Origin: Sperchopsis tessellata
Lineage: Eukaryota; Arthropoda; Insecta; Coleoptera; Hydrophilidae
Length of the DNA: 29,868 nt
Assembly: GCA_033557685.1 (NCBI GenBank)
Contig: JAWQRN010000426.1
Location: 1 to 29,868 of the forward strand
Direction of reading: 5' to 3'
Shown here: piece by piece, positions 1-9,605 of the stretch
Layout: each line of letters begins with the position of its first letter
Numbering within the stretch: position 1 is the stretch's first letter
Program-made: the position numbers and the translations under genes
Notes under the pieces: generated by a model
The model's input: only the letters and a program-made list of their open reading frames with translations
What the model was told of the DNA's origin: nothing
The model's database searches: none

Positions 1-41
<41 letters not shown>

Positions 42-42
42 G
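1..42. repeat. (TA)n microsatellite at window edge
   Basis: An almost pure TA dinucleotide array with one TTTA interruption. It begins at the window edge, so its true length is unknown. It is one of five TA arrays in the window. Confidence 0.95.
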
Positions 43-697
43 TAATTATTTATTTTTTTACAGTCAAACGTAAGATTATTTTTAAAAACTCTACTTTTTA
101 TTTGTATCTATGTTAACATTATAACGCAAAGTACAGCTTTAGCAAAACACTTTCATTCGTTAATACACAAAACAGATTACGACAGCATGAACATTTTAGA
201 AAACGAAGATAGCAAACAAAAATATTATTAGGGAAATGTTACATATATTAAGCAATTCTAATACATTAAACTATAAACAGGATAACCAAAATGTATCAAG
301 TGAATACACTACAATTATTAAAAATTACACATACACATACACTTACATTTTAGATATCTATTATGTTTCATTTTTAGTAGCATAATATAATATTGAGGAA
401 GAAGTATATTGAATACTTCGAAACGCATATCAAAAAAAGAAACATTTGAAAATTAACACAGGCCAACAAAAACATTTTTCTGAAATCATTTTAAACAAAT
501 ACAGTTTAATCTTAAGTTTCTTTGGGTGCTGGCATCAGTTTTTTTTTTCTATCGCCCACAGTTCTCTCAAAATATGGCCTCAATTATATTAAAAAGGGAG
601 CAAATATATAAAAAATAAAGCAACTTGACTCATAATTTTGTTTAATTAAAGATTTTATTTAACTTAACACACCATATACAACGTAAAAACATATACT
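43..697. other. AT-rich stretch, no gene recognised
   Basis: No conserved coding signal was seen on either strand, only short A or T runs and a brief CACATA-type run near 327-345. It may be intergenic DNA or old repeat flank. Confidence 0.6.
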
Positions 698-1472
698 TCA
701 AGTATTTACTTTTGTGTATTTCCTTTGTCTCTTCTCTATTAAGCTCCTTATGTAGCTTTTTCTCCAATATGATGCATTTTGTCTTTCTCGGTGAAGTGAC
801 CAGCAGTATTCACCCATCATGTTGACATTCCTCGTCCCTGGAAACGCTTCTCCATCACCCAAGTTGCAGGGGAAAAAGTGAAAATGGCTGTGTAAGAAGT
901 GGACTTTTAGGCTCATCAAACATCCTACCTTTTTCATATTTGGTACGATAAGCTTATAGTTTAGGTCTATTATATTGCCCAAAAACTTGGTCACAACTTG
1001 CTTAAATAAGGTCCAAGCCTCTTTCTCTTTTGTAGTCATTTTATTTTCAAAGTTGGAATCGAACATCATTTTAAGAATGTCAGTCTCAACGAAAACCCCT
1101 TCTTTCAGTTTGGCTTCTGATAAATGAGGAAACTTTTCACATATATACTTAAAACATTAACTTCCTTTGGGCTAGGCTTTCACAAATTGTTTCATCAAAC
1201 GAAATTTGATGTGAAGAGGTGATGTAAGAACTTTCTTTGAATCTATTAAACTTTTACTCAAAATTTTCTTTCCTCCAGGTCTTAAAGTTTTTTTTGCACG
1301 TCAATTTTTTTCTGGACCAGTGTTGACCCCTTGCTCTACTATGCATCCCACATATAAAACATGGAAGTTTAGTAAATCCACTTCGTTGAATGTTACAAAA
1401 TGCACAAATATTAGATAAAAAAATGCATTTCTTACGTTTTAAATATTCAATTGTGAGAAAATGGTAGGTCAT
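698..1472 (-). pseudogene. Broken copy of a multicopy arthropod ORF
   Basis: Reading leftward, three blocks resemble a protein family that occurs in many copies in arthropod and cnidarian genomes and is usually annotated as uncharacterised. The first block (about 1400-1254) has a CFIC...SRARGQHW cysteine/histidine segment. After a stop and a frameshift near 1250, the second block reads SPLHIKFRLMKQFVKA, then two stops, then KFPHLSEAKLKEGVF. The third block (1069-698) is open and contains KEAWTLFKQVV, FLGNI, MSLKVHFLHSHFHFFP and NMMGEYCWSLHRER. Compared with the family as I remember it, about 15 residues around a GERFHQDI-type segment are missing before NMMGEYCW. The stops, frameshift and deletion mark it as dead. 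The family's function is not known to me. Its copy number suggests it travels with a mobile element, but that is inference. Family assignment is from memory of the conserved blocks. Confidence 0.7.
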
Positions 1473-1630
1473 ACAACATTTTTATTATTTTTATTTTCAG
1501 GCTCAGCACACCCAAAAACATAAAAATCAGGAAAAATAATTAAAAACGTTTTTAATCGTCTGCCTGTGTAATCTGACGTTTTACTGTCAAAATAATACAT
1601 AATTACTTTTCAGTCATACAGTTTTTGTTG

Positions 1631-1666
1631 TATATATATATAAATTTATATATATATATATATATA
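1631..1666. repeat. (TA)n array beside retroelement 3' end
   Basis: A TA array with one AAATT interruption. It directly adjoins the 3' end of the minus-strand RTE-like remnant, so it may be part of that element's tail or the site it inserted into. Confidence 0.9.
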
Positions 1667-2960
1667 ATCATAATCAACCGTTATTCATCCACTGCTGGAC
1701 GATGACCTCCCAAAGGCTATGCTTCTTCCTATTAACGTGACACCCAAACAACTGCTTTGTCTAACCTGTCATTGGGTCTTCGTATTCTGTTAGCTCCCAC
1801 AAAGTTTATTCCTTTGCGTCTTTACTGTCCCTAAAATATCCCTGACCTTAGTCTGACTTCTTATCCATGCACAGCGCTGTTTACCTCTAATTCTCAAGAC
1901 CAAACTGAATCTCTCAATACTTCTTTACATATTGTTGTGCTTGGGTATATGCAAGGCCTTTAAAGTCTGCGTCTCGCAAGTATACGTCATCACAGGAACA
2001 ACATATTGATCGAAAACCCTGCGTCTTATATACAAAGGTAGCTGCGATTAAAATAAGGTGTTTTGACGTCCAGTTATATTCCATGCAAGCTTTTTTCTTC
2101 ACGCTATCTCTATCCATTGCTATGAGCTGGTCCAAATTCATGTATGATGTTACGGCTCCGATTAATGTGGTCTCGATATACACATTGGTTGCCATAGCTA
2201 GCTCATTGAGCATAAGATTAGTTTTACTAAGATTCATCCTAAGCTCTACATTTTTACCATCAGAATTCAGATCAATTATTTTGTTTTGGCGCTCCTCAAA
2301 AGTGTATACAAATAACACGATATCATCTGCAAATCTCAAATTGTTAAGATATTTTACATTCACTTCAATGCCCTCTTGTTCCCAGTTGCTACACTCAACA
2401 ACTGAGGTGATATAATGTCTCCTTGTTTAACACATTTTTGAATATAAAATGTTTTCGTTTTTTTATGTAATTTAACTTAGTAACAGCAGATGTCTGTTAT
2501 TTTAGTATATGAAAGCACAACATATTGACAGGTTATTATGGTTATATCTAGATATCAATTTAAGCACTGTGTGAATGAATTCAATAGTGCTATATCCTCT
2601 AATAAAGCCTGTTTTTTAGGTTAGTAAGAATCGAATTTATCTTTAAGGCGATTCGCAATTATTTTAGCAAGGATCCACAGATGTGAGACATATTGAACGG
2701 TAATTTTTCAAATCTTCTTTATTTCCTTTTTTGTGGGTTAAAATAATTGTTACATTGTTCCAAAACGCTAGTATCTGTTTTGTTTCTATGAATGACGTGT
2801 ACAGTTTTGCCAGAACTGTATACATCTAGTCTTCAGCAATTTTTAGTTTCTAGTTTACCAACGATAATACCGGCTTCCTATCACCCATCACAAATTTATT
2901 ATTTGTTGTATTCAACAATTGGCCTTGGTTTTACTTTACAACATTTCTTCTGTTTACAGT
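1665..2960 (-). mobile_element. RTE-like non-LTR retrotransposon, decayed RT
   Basis: Read on the minus strand, reverse-transcriptase blocks appear in the correct order with frameshifts and stops. AKLYTSFIETKQI and THKKGNKEDLKNYRSI (about 2860-2700) are the early fingers motifs. GFIRGYSTIEFIHT follows near 2610-2560. Next come FYIQKCVKQGDIISPQL (about 2445-2395) and LNNLRFADDIVLF (about 2350-2310), which holds the catalytic Asp-Asp. MNLSKTNLM follows. A C-terminal stretch with AWIRSQTKVRDIL ends in VQQWMNNG and a stop near 1680. The 149-codon open run at 2363-1914 is only one intact piece. Motif A (the FxD...AFD segment) is not recognisable, so an internal deletion is likely near 2560-2460. 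No endonuclease domain was found upstream, which fits 5' truncation. The retained order and 3' tail support the RTE clade, but a related APE-type clade is not excluded. Confidence 0.85.
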
Positions 2961-3039
2961 TCTGAATTTATTATTTTTATATTCAGTTGAAATATAAATG
3001 ACATCTTTTTCATATCACCATGTCCTTCGGTTAGCATGT

Positions 3040-3660
3040 ACAAGGTGATTCACTATATTTTGACCCCTCTTAACTCTTTTACTATAAGAGTTATAAAAAA
3101 GTTAAATACAAAAGTTGTGGTGTTCCACCTCTATATAAATATAAATGTGTGTTTATGTGTGTAGGTGGTTTTAGTCGAAATTCAATGAAGAACCAACATT
3201 TTCAGAACCTGTTATTTTAACGGATCCCCATCCACTGCCACATGTATCATAAGATGGAATATATAATAAAAACATAAATGACCATTGGCCGAATGAGATA
3301 TTTGCAAATCGCCAATACAAGACGGTAGCGAGGAAAAGTTGGTTTTAATGTAAACTACTATTTAAAAGGATGCATAATAAGTTACCATGTATTCGAAAGT
3401 ATCTTGACATCTGTGCGATATGTGGAACATGTAAATACTAATAAACGGGCGTTTCAGAAGATTCAACTGGACGGCGCCACATCTCATAATACCTTAGGCA
3501 TTTAGGTAAATTATTTAAACTAGTAATTTCCTGATAGCTGGATTGGAACTTTTGGATCAATTATGTAGCCACCAAGATCACCAGACCTATTTCTGTTGTT
3601 TTCCATATATGGCGCATTGATAAATTCAATTTATACAAAATAAAATAATACTGTTGAGTT
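3040..3660 (+). mobile_element. Mariner-like DDE transposase, 3' portion
   Basis: The C-terminal half of a mariner/IS630-type transposase in several frames. Near 3150-3200 a segment reads like the region after the first catalytic Asp (FSRNSMKNQHFQ). At 3455-3475 IQLDGATSH matches the block around the second catalytic Asp (QxDGAPxH), and the Asp is present. At 3530-3590 the segment reads like FPDSWIGTFG followed by PPRSPDL, the block before the last catalytic residue, which usually reads PLDFFLWG. Here the third acidic residue is not clear (PDLFLLFSIYG). Stops and indels are frequent. The N-terminal helix-turn-helix half is absent. ACAAGGTGATTCAC at 3040 resembles the start of the related fragment at 26536 and may be the 5' terminus. 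Confidence 0.75.
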
Positions 3661-4284
3661 TTTTAGAACTAGTTTAGAAGTAGCTTCTCAAAAAATTTAA
3701 ATTGTTGTAGTAGATTCCACTGCACAACTTCTATTTTAGTATTTTATTTTTATTATTTAAACTAAAATTTGTACATATGCTCTATATTTATTTGAGATAC
3801 ATTATTAATAATATCATATGTAAAAGTAGTCAAAGTATTATTTATGAAACATCCCAAAATATGATTTTTGACAATAATAATTCTCTGTTTATTCAAGGTA
3901 AATTTCAATATAGCCACCGTATAACAAAATATAGATTTAATGTTATAATCCAAATAATTTTGTGATAATGAGAATATCTATCAAAATATCCAAGTTGCGA
4001 GTACTTGTCTAAGGCCGATCTTTGCAATTTCTCTTGTAACTCGAAAATGGTAATAGATGTTTAATATCTGTTTTAGTCATATTAATTTTCTGAAAAATCA
4101 TAGAGCAGTAGTTACTTTTTCTCTATCGGTATTATTATGGAAAATTACCACTTAATACTATCGAAAAAGGGACACCTCTACACTAAACAACATTTATGTT
4201 GCAACACCTCAGATTTTCATGAAAGCAGAGAAGTAGATAAAATACCAACAGTTTATGAGAGTGGTTTTAGTTCATAAATAACTA
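3661..4284. other. AT-rich stretch, nothing recognised
   Basis: No conserved coding or RNA signal was seen. A weak inverted match surrounds 4118-4172 (CTTTTTCTCTATCGGTATTA against TAATACTATCGAAAAAGGG), which could be a short decayed foldback. Confidence 0.5.
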
Positions 4285-4461
4285 ATATTTATTATCGTGA
4301 GTAAGCTTATTATGAGAGGTATCGCAATGTTTCAATGTTGCAATTGAATAATCATTACGTTAATTTAATATTAATCAAAACGAAATAGCTATTTTTGTAT
4401 AAGACTAAGAACTTGTTGCTTCTTTGGCAGCACATGAATGTATTATTTTGATATTTGATTA
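4285..4461 (-). repeat. Repeat cluster, inverted unit
   Basis: Its reverse complement matches the starts of the two direct units at 4511 and 4850. Shared landmarks are AATCAAATATCAAAATAATA, a GAAGCAACAA block, AAAATAGCTATTT, TTCAATTG, CATTGCGAT or its variants, and GCTTACTCA. The match ends near 4285, where the direct units continue on their own. With the next unit it forms a long inverted repeat around a spacer of about 50 bp. Confidence 0.85.
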
Positions 4462-4510
4462 AACCAAAAATAATACATTGACTTGGACGCAGTTTGTCCG
4501 AGATTTGATA

Positions 4511-4800
4511 TAATCAAATATCAAAATAATACATGTGCGGCCAGGGAAGCAACAAATTCTTTTTCTTATGCGAAAATAGCTATTTTTTGCAGATTAATAT
4601 TAAATTAATGTAGTTATTATTCAATTGTAACATTGACACATTGCGATGCCTATCATAATATGCTTACTCATGATCTTAAAGCATACATGCAAGAAATCGA
4701 ATATGTATTCGTAAGTGGGGTACAGCTAATTACTAACAAGAGCAGTGATGATGACATCTTAATGAATGAAACATGGTGTCCACTGCAATTTCGGCGTGTT
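4511..4800 (+). repeat. Repeat cluster, first direct unit
   Basis: It starts at the palindromic TTTGATATAATCAAAT junction and is opposed by the inverted unit on its left. Its right half continues through CTTAAAGCATACATGCAAGAAAT and GCTAATTACTAACAAGAGCA, both shared with the second direct unit. The 72-codon open frame at 4633-4851 is probably incidental. It resembles one in the next unit only because the DNA is repeated. Confidence 0.85.
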
Positions 4801-4839
4801 ACCAAATTTTTCAATAAATATTTGATGTACGTATTTAAT

Positions 4840-5120
4840 ATATTGATTTAATCAAATATCAAAATAATACATTCATGTGTGGCCAAGGAAGCAACAAATG
4901 CTTATTCTTACGAGAAAATAGCTATTTCGTGTAGATTAACATTAAATAATCGTAATGATAATTCAATTGCAACATTGAAATATTGCGATACCTCTCACAA
5001 TATGCTTACTCACAATCTTAAAGCATATATACAAGAAATCAAATATATATTCGTACGTGGAATACAGCTAATTACTAACAAGAGCAGTGCTGATGACGTC
5101 TTAATGACACAAACACGGTA
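4840..5120 (+). repeat. Repeat cluster, second direct unit
   Basis: It lies head-to-tail with the unit at 4511 and shares all its landmarks, with scattered substitutions. The match fades near 5120. Together the three units suggest a tandem or rearranged non-autonomous element. I do not recognise the family. Confidence 0.85.
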
Positions 5121-5148
5121 TGCAACATATTATTGAATACATTGAAAT

Positions 5149-5328
5149 GCCAGTAGGGGATAACCGCGTGTTTATTTACATACACATAGGTTGCAGCACG
5201 AATATTTTAAATTATTAGAAACATCGACTCTTTTTCCGCATCATAGGTTGATGTTTCTAATAATTAAAAATATTCGTACTGCAACGTATGTATATGTAAA
5301 CAAACACTCGGTTGTCTCTTACCGGTAT
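5149..5328. mobile_element. Foldback (MITE-like) element
   Basis: Two long inverted arms, about 5149-5226 and 5250-5328, surround a spacer of about 23 bp. The left arm runs CAGTAGGGGATAACC, then TGTTTATTTACATA, then GCAGCACGAATATTTTAAAT, then TTATTAGAAACATCGAC. The right arm repeats this as a reverse complement with a few substitutions. No coding capacity is present. The core at 5226-5266 recurs at 9933-9973, which supports a dispersed family. Superfamily is unknown, since no clear target-site duplication was identified. Confidence 0.85.
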
Positions 5329-8034
5329 ACACATGTTTGTATAACATTCAATGCATGAATAAATTCAATTCTATTCTATGGGACTTTCTAAAGAACAAAT
5401 TTGAACCTGCACCATATTTGAGCAATTTAGTGAACGAATTAAGTTCTCAAAAAATATGCTTAAAATTAGCAAAATTAGACACTATTTTTAATATTTATGT
5501 ATGTTAATATTGCTTTCCGCTTTTTGTATACTTATACCAACATTGATGGAATGAATAAAGACAACTCTCTAGCCCAGATGTTGTTTAAATGTTTTGGAGA
5601 ACAATGTTAAGAGACAGCAATGCGAAATATATTCTCTTTTTAAACGCTGAAATGATCATAAAAACCACTAAGCATCTGCGTTAAAATGGGTTTAAGCTTT
5701 TCAGCAAAGTAGTTCAACACCGATGTTACGATATCTTCACAGCCACAGAAACTGTTATTTCTCAAATTTAGCATCGTGGCTCTCAGTTTAAATTTATTTA
5801 CTGGAAATAAATGAATCTTTTAGGGAACATGAAGCTCAGAGAGAATTTATTTGATAGCATCACGGAGGGCCGTACAAACAAATAAACAAAGTCATATTGG
5901 TATTGTATTATCAATTTGGCTGCTTCACATAATTTGTTATGATCCTAGTGGTTATTCATGTTCAGACAACCTTGCTTTTATTATTAAAAGATCAAATTAA
6001 ATTAACAATATTAATGCAACATGAAGGAAGTTGCTTTTTCAGTTGATAAAATTGGTGCCTAGATTTAAAGCAATTACTTTTCAAGGTTTTTCCATAGGAA
6101 ATGTATAATAGTAAAACGTAACAGTAAAACGTAACATTATAATCACATAATTCAGTCAGATCAATATCACTACATGCAACACATCTATAGCCAATCAAGG
6201 GATATACTGGTCCGTTTTTTATAATTTAAATTCACATGTTTTTGTAAAATTATAGAATTTATGTATATAAGTCCTAATTTTATTTACTAGAAATGTAGGA
6301 AAATTATTGTGACATCGTTACACCTAGGTTTAGAATTGTATCGAATATCTAATTTATGTTGGGGTCCATGGGTTTGGTTAAAGTTTATTATACATATTTA
6401 CAATAAGAAAATATTTTTTTCAGTATTCGTTTACGTTGCCTGCTATATGGCAGATATATACACTTTTGATTTTTTTGAAAATATTAACTTCTCCATAAGC
6501 CATTTCATTTAAACTTGTGATTATTATCTCATTAAGTAACTCAACTAAAACGGCGCAAGTTATCAACACATTACTCACGTTTGTGGTTGATGATCAATAG
6601 CTTTTGTGGTCAAAATCAAATTAAGTGGTTTACTGAAACATAAAGTAGTTTGGCATATACAGATCACAAAGTTAAAAAAATACTTTCTTGCCTTGAAAAT
6701 GTTCCTTACAACAATGCACTTTGCACTTTTTCCTCTACACGGTTTCCACCCGGAAATAACATTCATAAAGTTGAAAACTTATTAATTTTTATTTACAGGA
6801 AATGCGGCTCTTGGTATTTCTCTAACGTCACTCAAATAATTGATATTGTACAGATTGTTCACATTACTTTTCATATAAGGTAGAATAATTATCTACATGT
6901 ATAACAGGTGTATTCAATCTGATGTTAAACGATTATTATAGCTACTTGACAAGTTTTTTTAATGAGGTAATTAAATATGACTTCATTTATATTAATTAAA
7001 TTTTGCGTTAAACTTGACAATATGCTGTATTAATTGCAGATGAAATTCCAAAGAATCCCATAGTTATCTTTCTTTAGAAAAAATTTATATTTATAAACAC
7101 ATATTTTAAATTGTTTGTTTATTCTTCTTATTTCATAATATGGTCATGTGTTTTGTGTGTCCAAAATACATTGACCTTATTTTGAATTGTTCCACTCGAT
7201 TAAGCGAATTCCATTGTTTTTTTTTTTTATTTACTTTATCGAAATCTAAAAAAGGTTGCATTTGTTGAGAAGTTGCCAACTTATTGAAATTAAGATTGTT
7301 TCCAAATGTATTGTAAACAATTTGCTAATTTAAACACTTGAAGCGTATCTGTCAATTATATATAAATAATTTAAACATTGCATTTTATTTAACCACGGTC
7401 CATTGGAGAATTGTAACCTTTTGATTAAATCTATCAAGCATAAATCAATACGTACATACTAAAATTATGTGATTGAAGGCAATAACCTTCGACAAAAAGT
7501 ACAAAAAGTCTGACCAAGTAAACTTGACCCATATACGTGGTGAACTCTTATCGATTATCATACTTAAATACCTTAATTATCTCTTGCATGTGTAATAAAC
7601 TATTGCAACCAATAAATTAGTTAATACATACTGTTTAATAGGAGGTTTAATAAAGTATTAATAGACACAGAATATATGAATTTACAAAATAATAGTAATG
7701 ATATTTCATCTTAAGTGACGTACAACGCAATCGCTACCCCGCCCCGCATATTTTTAAAAGATGTTCACATAATTTTTCGTTTTATTTATAAGCGAATAAA
7801 ATGAAAATTCAATTTTTGAAATTTTTAACGTAAAGGAACTTAAGGCATATACTTTCAATTAAAATCATATTATTTGAAAAATAACATACAACTTTTGATG
7901 TTTATCTTTTTTCAACTTTATAACGTGTTTATCTGCAAAAGGTATATATAAATGAAGACCACGTGCTCGTGAAAGAACCCAAGTATCTTAATCAAATATT
8001 GCATAACGTTTAAATTTCTACATCAGGAGATAAA
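5329..8034. other. Long AT-rich stretch, no gene recognised
   Basis: No conserved protein block, tRNA or clear repeat was found in about 2.7 kb. A minus-strand open segment near 5790-5645 is free of stops for about 48 codons but matches nothing I know. A short near-palindrome lies at 7775-7806 (CGTTTTATT ... AATAAAATG). Short open frames at 5992-6198, 6309-6512 and 6650-6883 show no family motif. Confidence 0.55.
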
Positions 8035-8940
8035 TAGCTGTCGTCCTCGCTGACTTGGTCTTCTTCATGCTCTTCCCAAATAATTTCATTTTCTGAACCA
8101 TCTAAAGCTTTAGAGATGCCATCCTTTTTTAATCTTTTGACAGTCACTCACATGAGATGTAATCCCAAGCTCTTAAGATCCACGCGCACATGACTTCCAT
8201 GGATAGCTGCTTTATTTTTCCACCCTTCATGTACATGTGATTGCTTTCAGCCATCCATTCACCGTAGAATTTTCTAAGTGATTGCTTGAACTGTTTGTTG
8301 GTAGAAATATCTAGCGATTGCAGAATCACACTTAAAACTTAAAAAATTACAGCCATATTGGTTCACCCTGTCTAAAGTGGCTTTTTCACATTTTCGTGTA
8401 GAAAGCTATCTACGACCAGCATATACCTCTGCTTACATATAGCACCAGGTATTCTTCCCACACTTTCTCCAACCAATCCTTCATTCATTTTTGGGCCATC
8501 CACCCCTTTTCTTGGACTCTCACGTGGATACCAGGTGAAAATTTTTCCTTTGGAAGAGTCTTCCTTTTAAAAATTTCGTACGGGGTTAATTTATCTCCAT
8601 CTGCAGTCACCATGACGGTGCATCATTCTTTTTCAGCTCCTGTAGATGTCACTAATCGCATGCCCTGATCTTCAATAGAAGTGTTTCTGGGCTTATCAAA
8701 AATGCCTATGGAAATTAACCACTTTGTGTGTAAAATCTCGCAGTAACTTTTGGCACGTTGTCGTTCTTTTACGTAGTGAATGACCTTTTCCTTTCATGAA
8801 TCGTCAGAGCCACCCTCAACTAGCCTTGAATTGATTATCTAAAAAATTGTGAGACTTTGCGATATCATAAGCACGAAGTTGTAACATGTTATGTGTAACT
8901 GCGATGTCGTCGTTCCTTAATTCTTCATAGTATCTTAGAA

Positions 8941-8952
8941 GTACATCTTCTA
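8941..8952. repeat. Left copy of SINE target-site duplication
   Basis: GTACATCTTCTA flanks the SINE head and repeats at 9220-9231 as GTATATCTTCTA, one mismatch in 12. Both copies encode the same few residues (LEDV or LEDI) of the interrupted transposase on the minus strand. Confidence 0.85.
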
Positions 8953-9219
8953 AGCCAACTCGTTACTCAGTGGCTAAGCAACTAGGATACTAAGCGTGGG
9001 GTCTTGGGTACGACTCCTAGAGGCGTTCGGCTTTTTGTGATTAGGCAAAAATCTTTGTAGTGCTCGTCTTCCGGGAGGGACGTAAAACGGTGGGTCCCGT
9101 GTACATAAAAGAACCAAAATCCAGTTGGAACACTGGATGCCAAATTCCCAGGTGAGGGAGCCTTTTCCCTAGCAGTGGAAATAGGCAGACGTTAAATAAC
9201 CAAATAAACAAACAAACAT
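8953..9219 (+). mobile_element. tRNA-derived SINE
   Basis: The head carries RNA polymerase III promoter-like boxes: an A-box-like TGGCTAAGCAA (8971-8981) and a B-box-like GGTACGACTCC (9007-9017, one change from GGTTCGANTCC). A GC-richer body follows, including CTTCCGGGAGGGACGTAAAA and GGTGGGTCCCGTGTA, a type of conserved central segment seen in invertebrate SINEs. The tail is an AAATAACCAAATAAACAAACAAAC run. A 12-bp direct repeat flanks it (8941-8952 and 9220-9231), as expected for LINE-driven insertion. It lies inside, and opposite to, the Tigger-like coding region. Minus-strand open frames across it are incidental. Confidence 0.9.
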
Positions 9220-9231
9220 GTATATCTTCTA
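9220..9231. repeat. Right copy of SINE target-site duplication
   Basis: GTATATCTTCTA follows the SINE tail directly and pairs with the copy at 8941-8952. Confidence 0.85.
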
Positions 9232-9290
9232 GTGCGGGATATTTTCCATTTTTCGAACCATGAAAAATAGGCACTACTACTCACCCTTCT

Positions 9291-9540
9291 ATTTATTTAT
9301 ATGATTTTAATGTTAAGTCGATTAAATATAACTCTTTCTTATTTTATGATATTTTTTTAAATGGGTCTTTATTTCACAAAATTACAACACATCGGCTTTC
9401 TCAAAAGAGCCTTTTTCAAATATGTATACATATATAATAAAACAAATTATATTTATTTTTATATAATGATATAAATAGACACTATTTTTAATACTGAGTA
9501 TACATAAAAGTTAAAATTTTTCTTGAAAATTGAAGGCCGG
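9291..9540. other. AT-rich stretch, nothing recognised
   Basis: No coding or RNA signal was seen. It may include the 5' untranslated end of the minus-strand Tigger-like element. Confidence 0.5.
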
Positions 9541-9605
9541 TTGAATAAAAGACATTACTTTTCTGCTAAACATTTTCGGAGGATATCCCTCCATCTTCAG
9601 AGAAA
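9541..9605 (-). other. Hammerhead-like hairpin motif, probably TE end
   Basis: On the minus strand the order is CTGAAGA, then a hairpin, then GAAA. The hairpin stem is 5 bp (GGAGG 9578-9582 with CCTCC 9588-9592) with a 5-nt loop. This matches the core order of a hammerhead ribozyme (CUGANGA, stem II, GAAA). A 5-bp stem I is also possible (TTTCT before the core with AGAAA after it). The cleavage triplet does not fit, because the position before the cut would be GC rather than UH, and no clean stem III is visible. It may be a decayed ribozyme or a coincidental retroelement terminal motif. Confidence 0.35.

Larger units (their letters stand above)
8035..9290 (-). mobile_element. Pogo/Tigger-like transposase, decayed and split
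   Basis: Read on the minus strand, this is a CENP-B-type DNA-binding region followed by a DDE transposase. GKYPALED (about 9255-9235) is interrupted by a SINE and resumes as LEDVLLRYYEELRNDDIAVT. FKAS*GWL and LRKRTTTCQKLLRDF follow (second helix-turn-helix, about 8840-8740). The DDE part includes KPRNTSIEDQG, KLTPYEIFKRKTLPKEKF and VQEKGWM. MLVVDSF holds a catalytic Asp (about 8425-8400). ILQSLDISTNKQF holds the last Asp (about 8325-8285). LDGSENEIIWEEHEED is the usual acidic tail (near 8100). The segment that should hold the first catalytic Asp (a GNxDET-type motif) appears deleted just before KPRNTS. With stops and frameshifts as well, the copy is inactive. Terminal repeats were not identified. 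Confidence 0.85.

Noticed and set aside
4633..5136. Two related short ORFs as a tandem gene pair
   Set aside because: Their similarity is fully explained by the direct DNA repeat. Neither has a recognisable motif, and the reading frames end outside the repeat.
8957..9030. Possible functional tRNA gene at the SINE head
   Set aside because: The A- and B-box-like strings are present, but a clean cloverleaf is not, and the sequence continues into a SINE body, an A-rich tail and a target duplication.
9041..9274. 77-codon minus-strand frame
   Set aside because: It runs through the SINE and its tail. Only the first few residues belong to the Tigger-like transposase.
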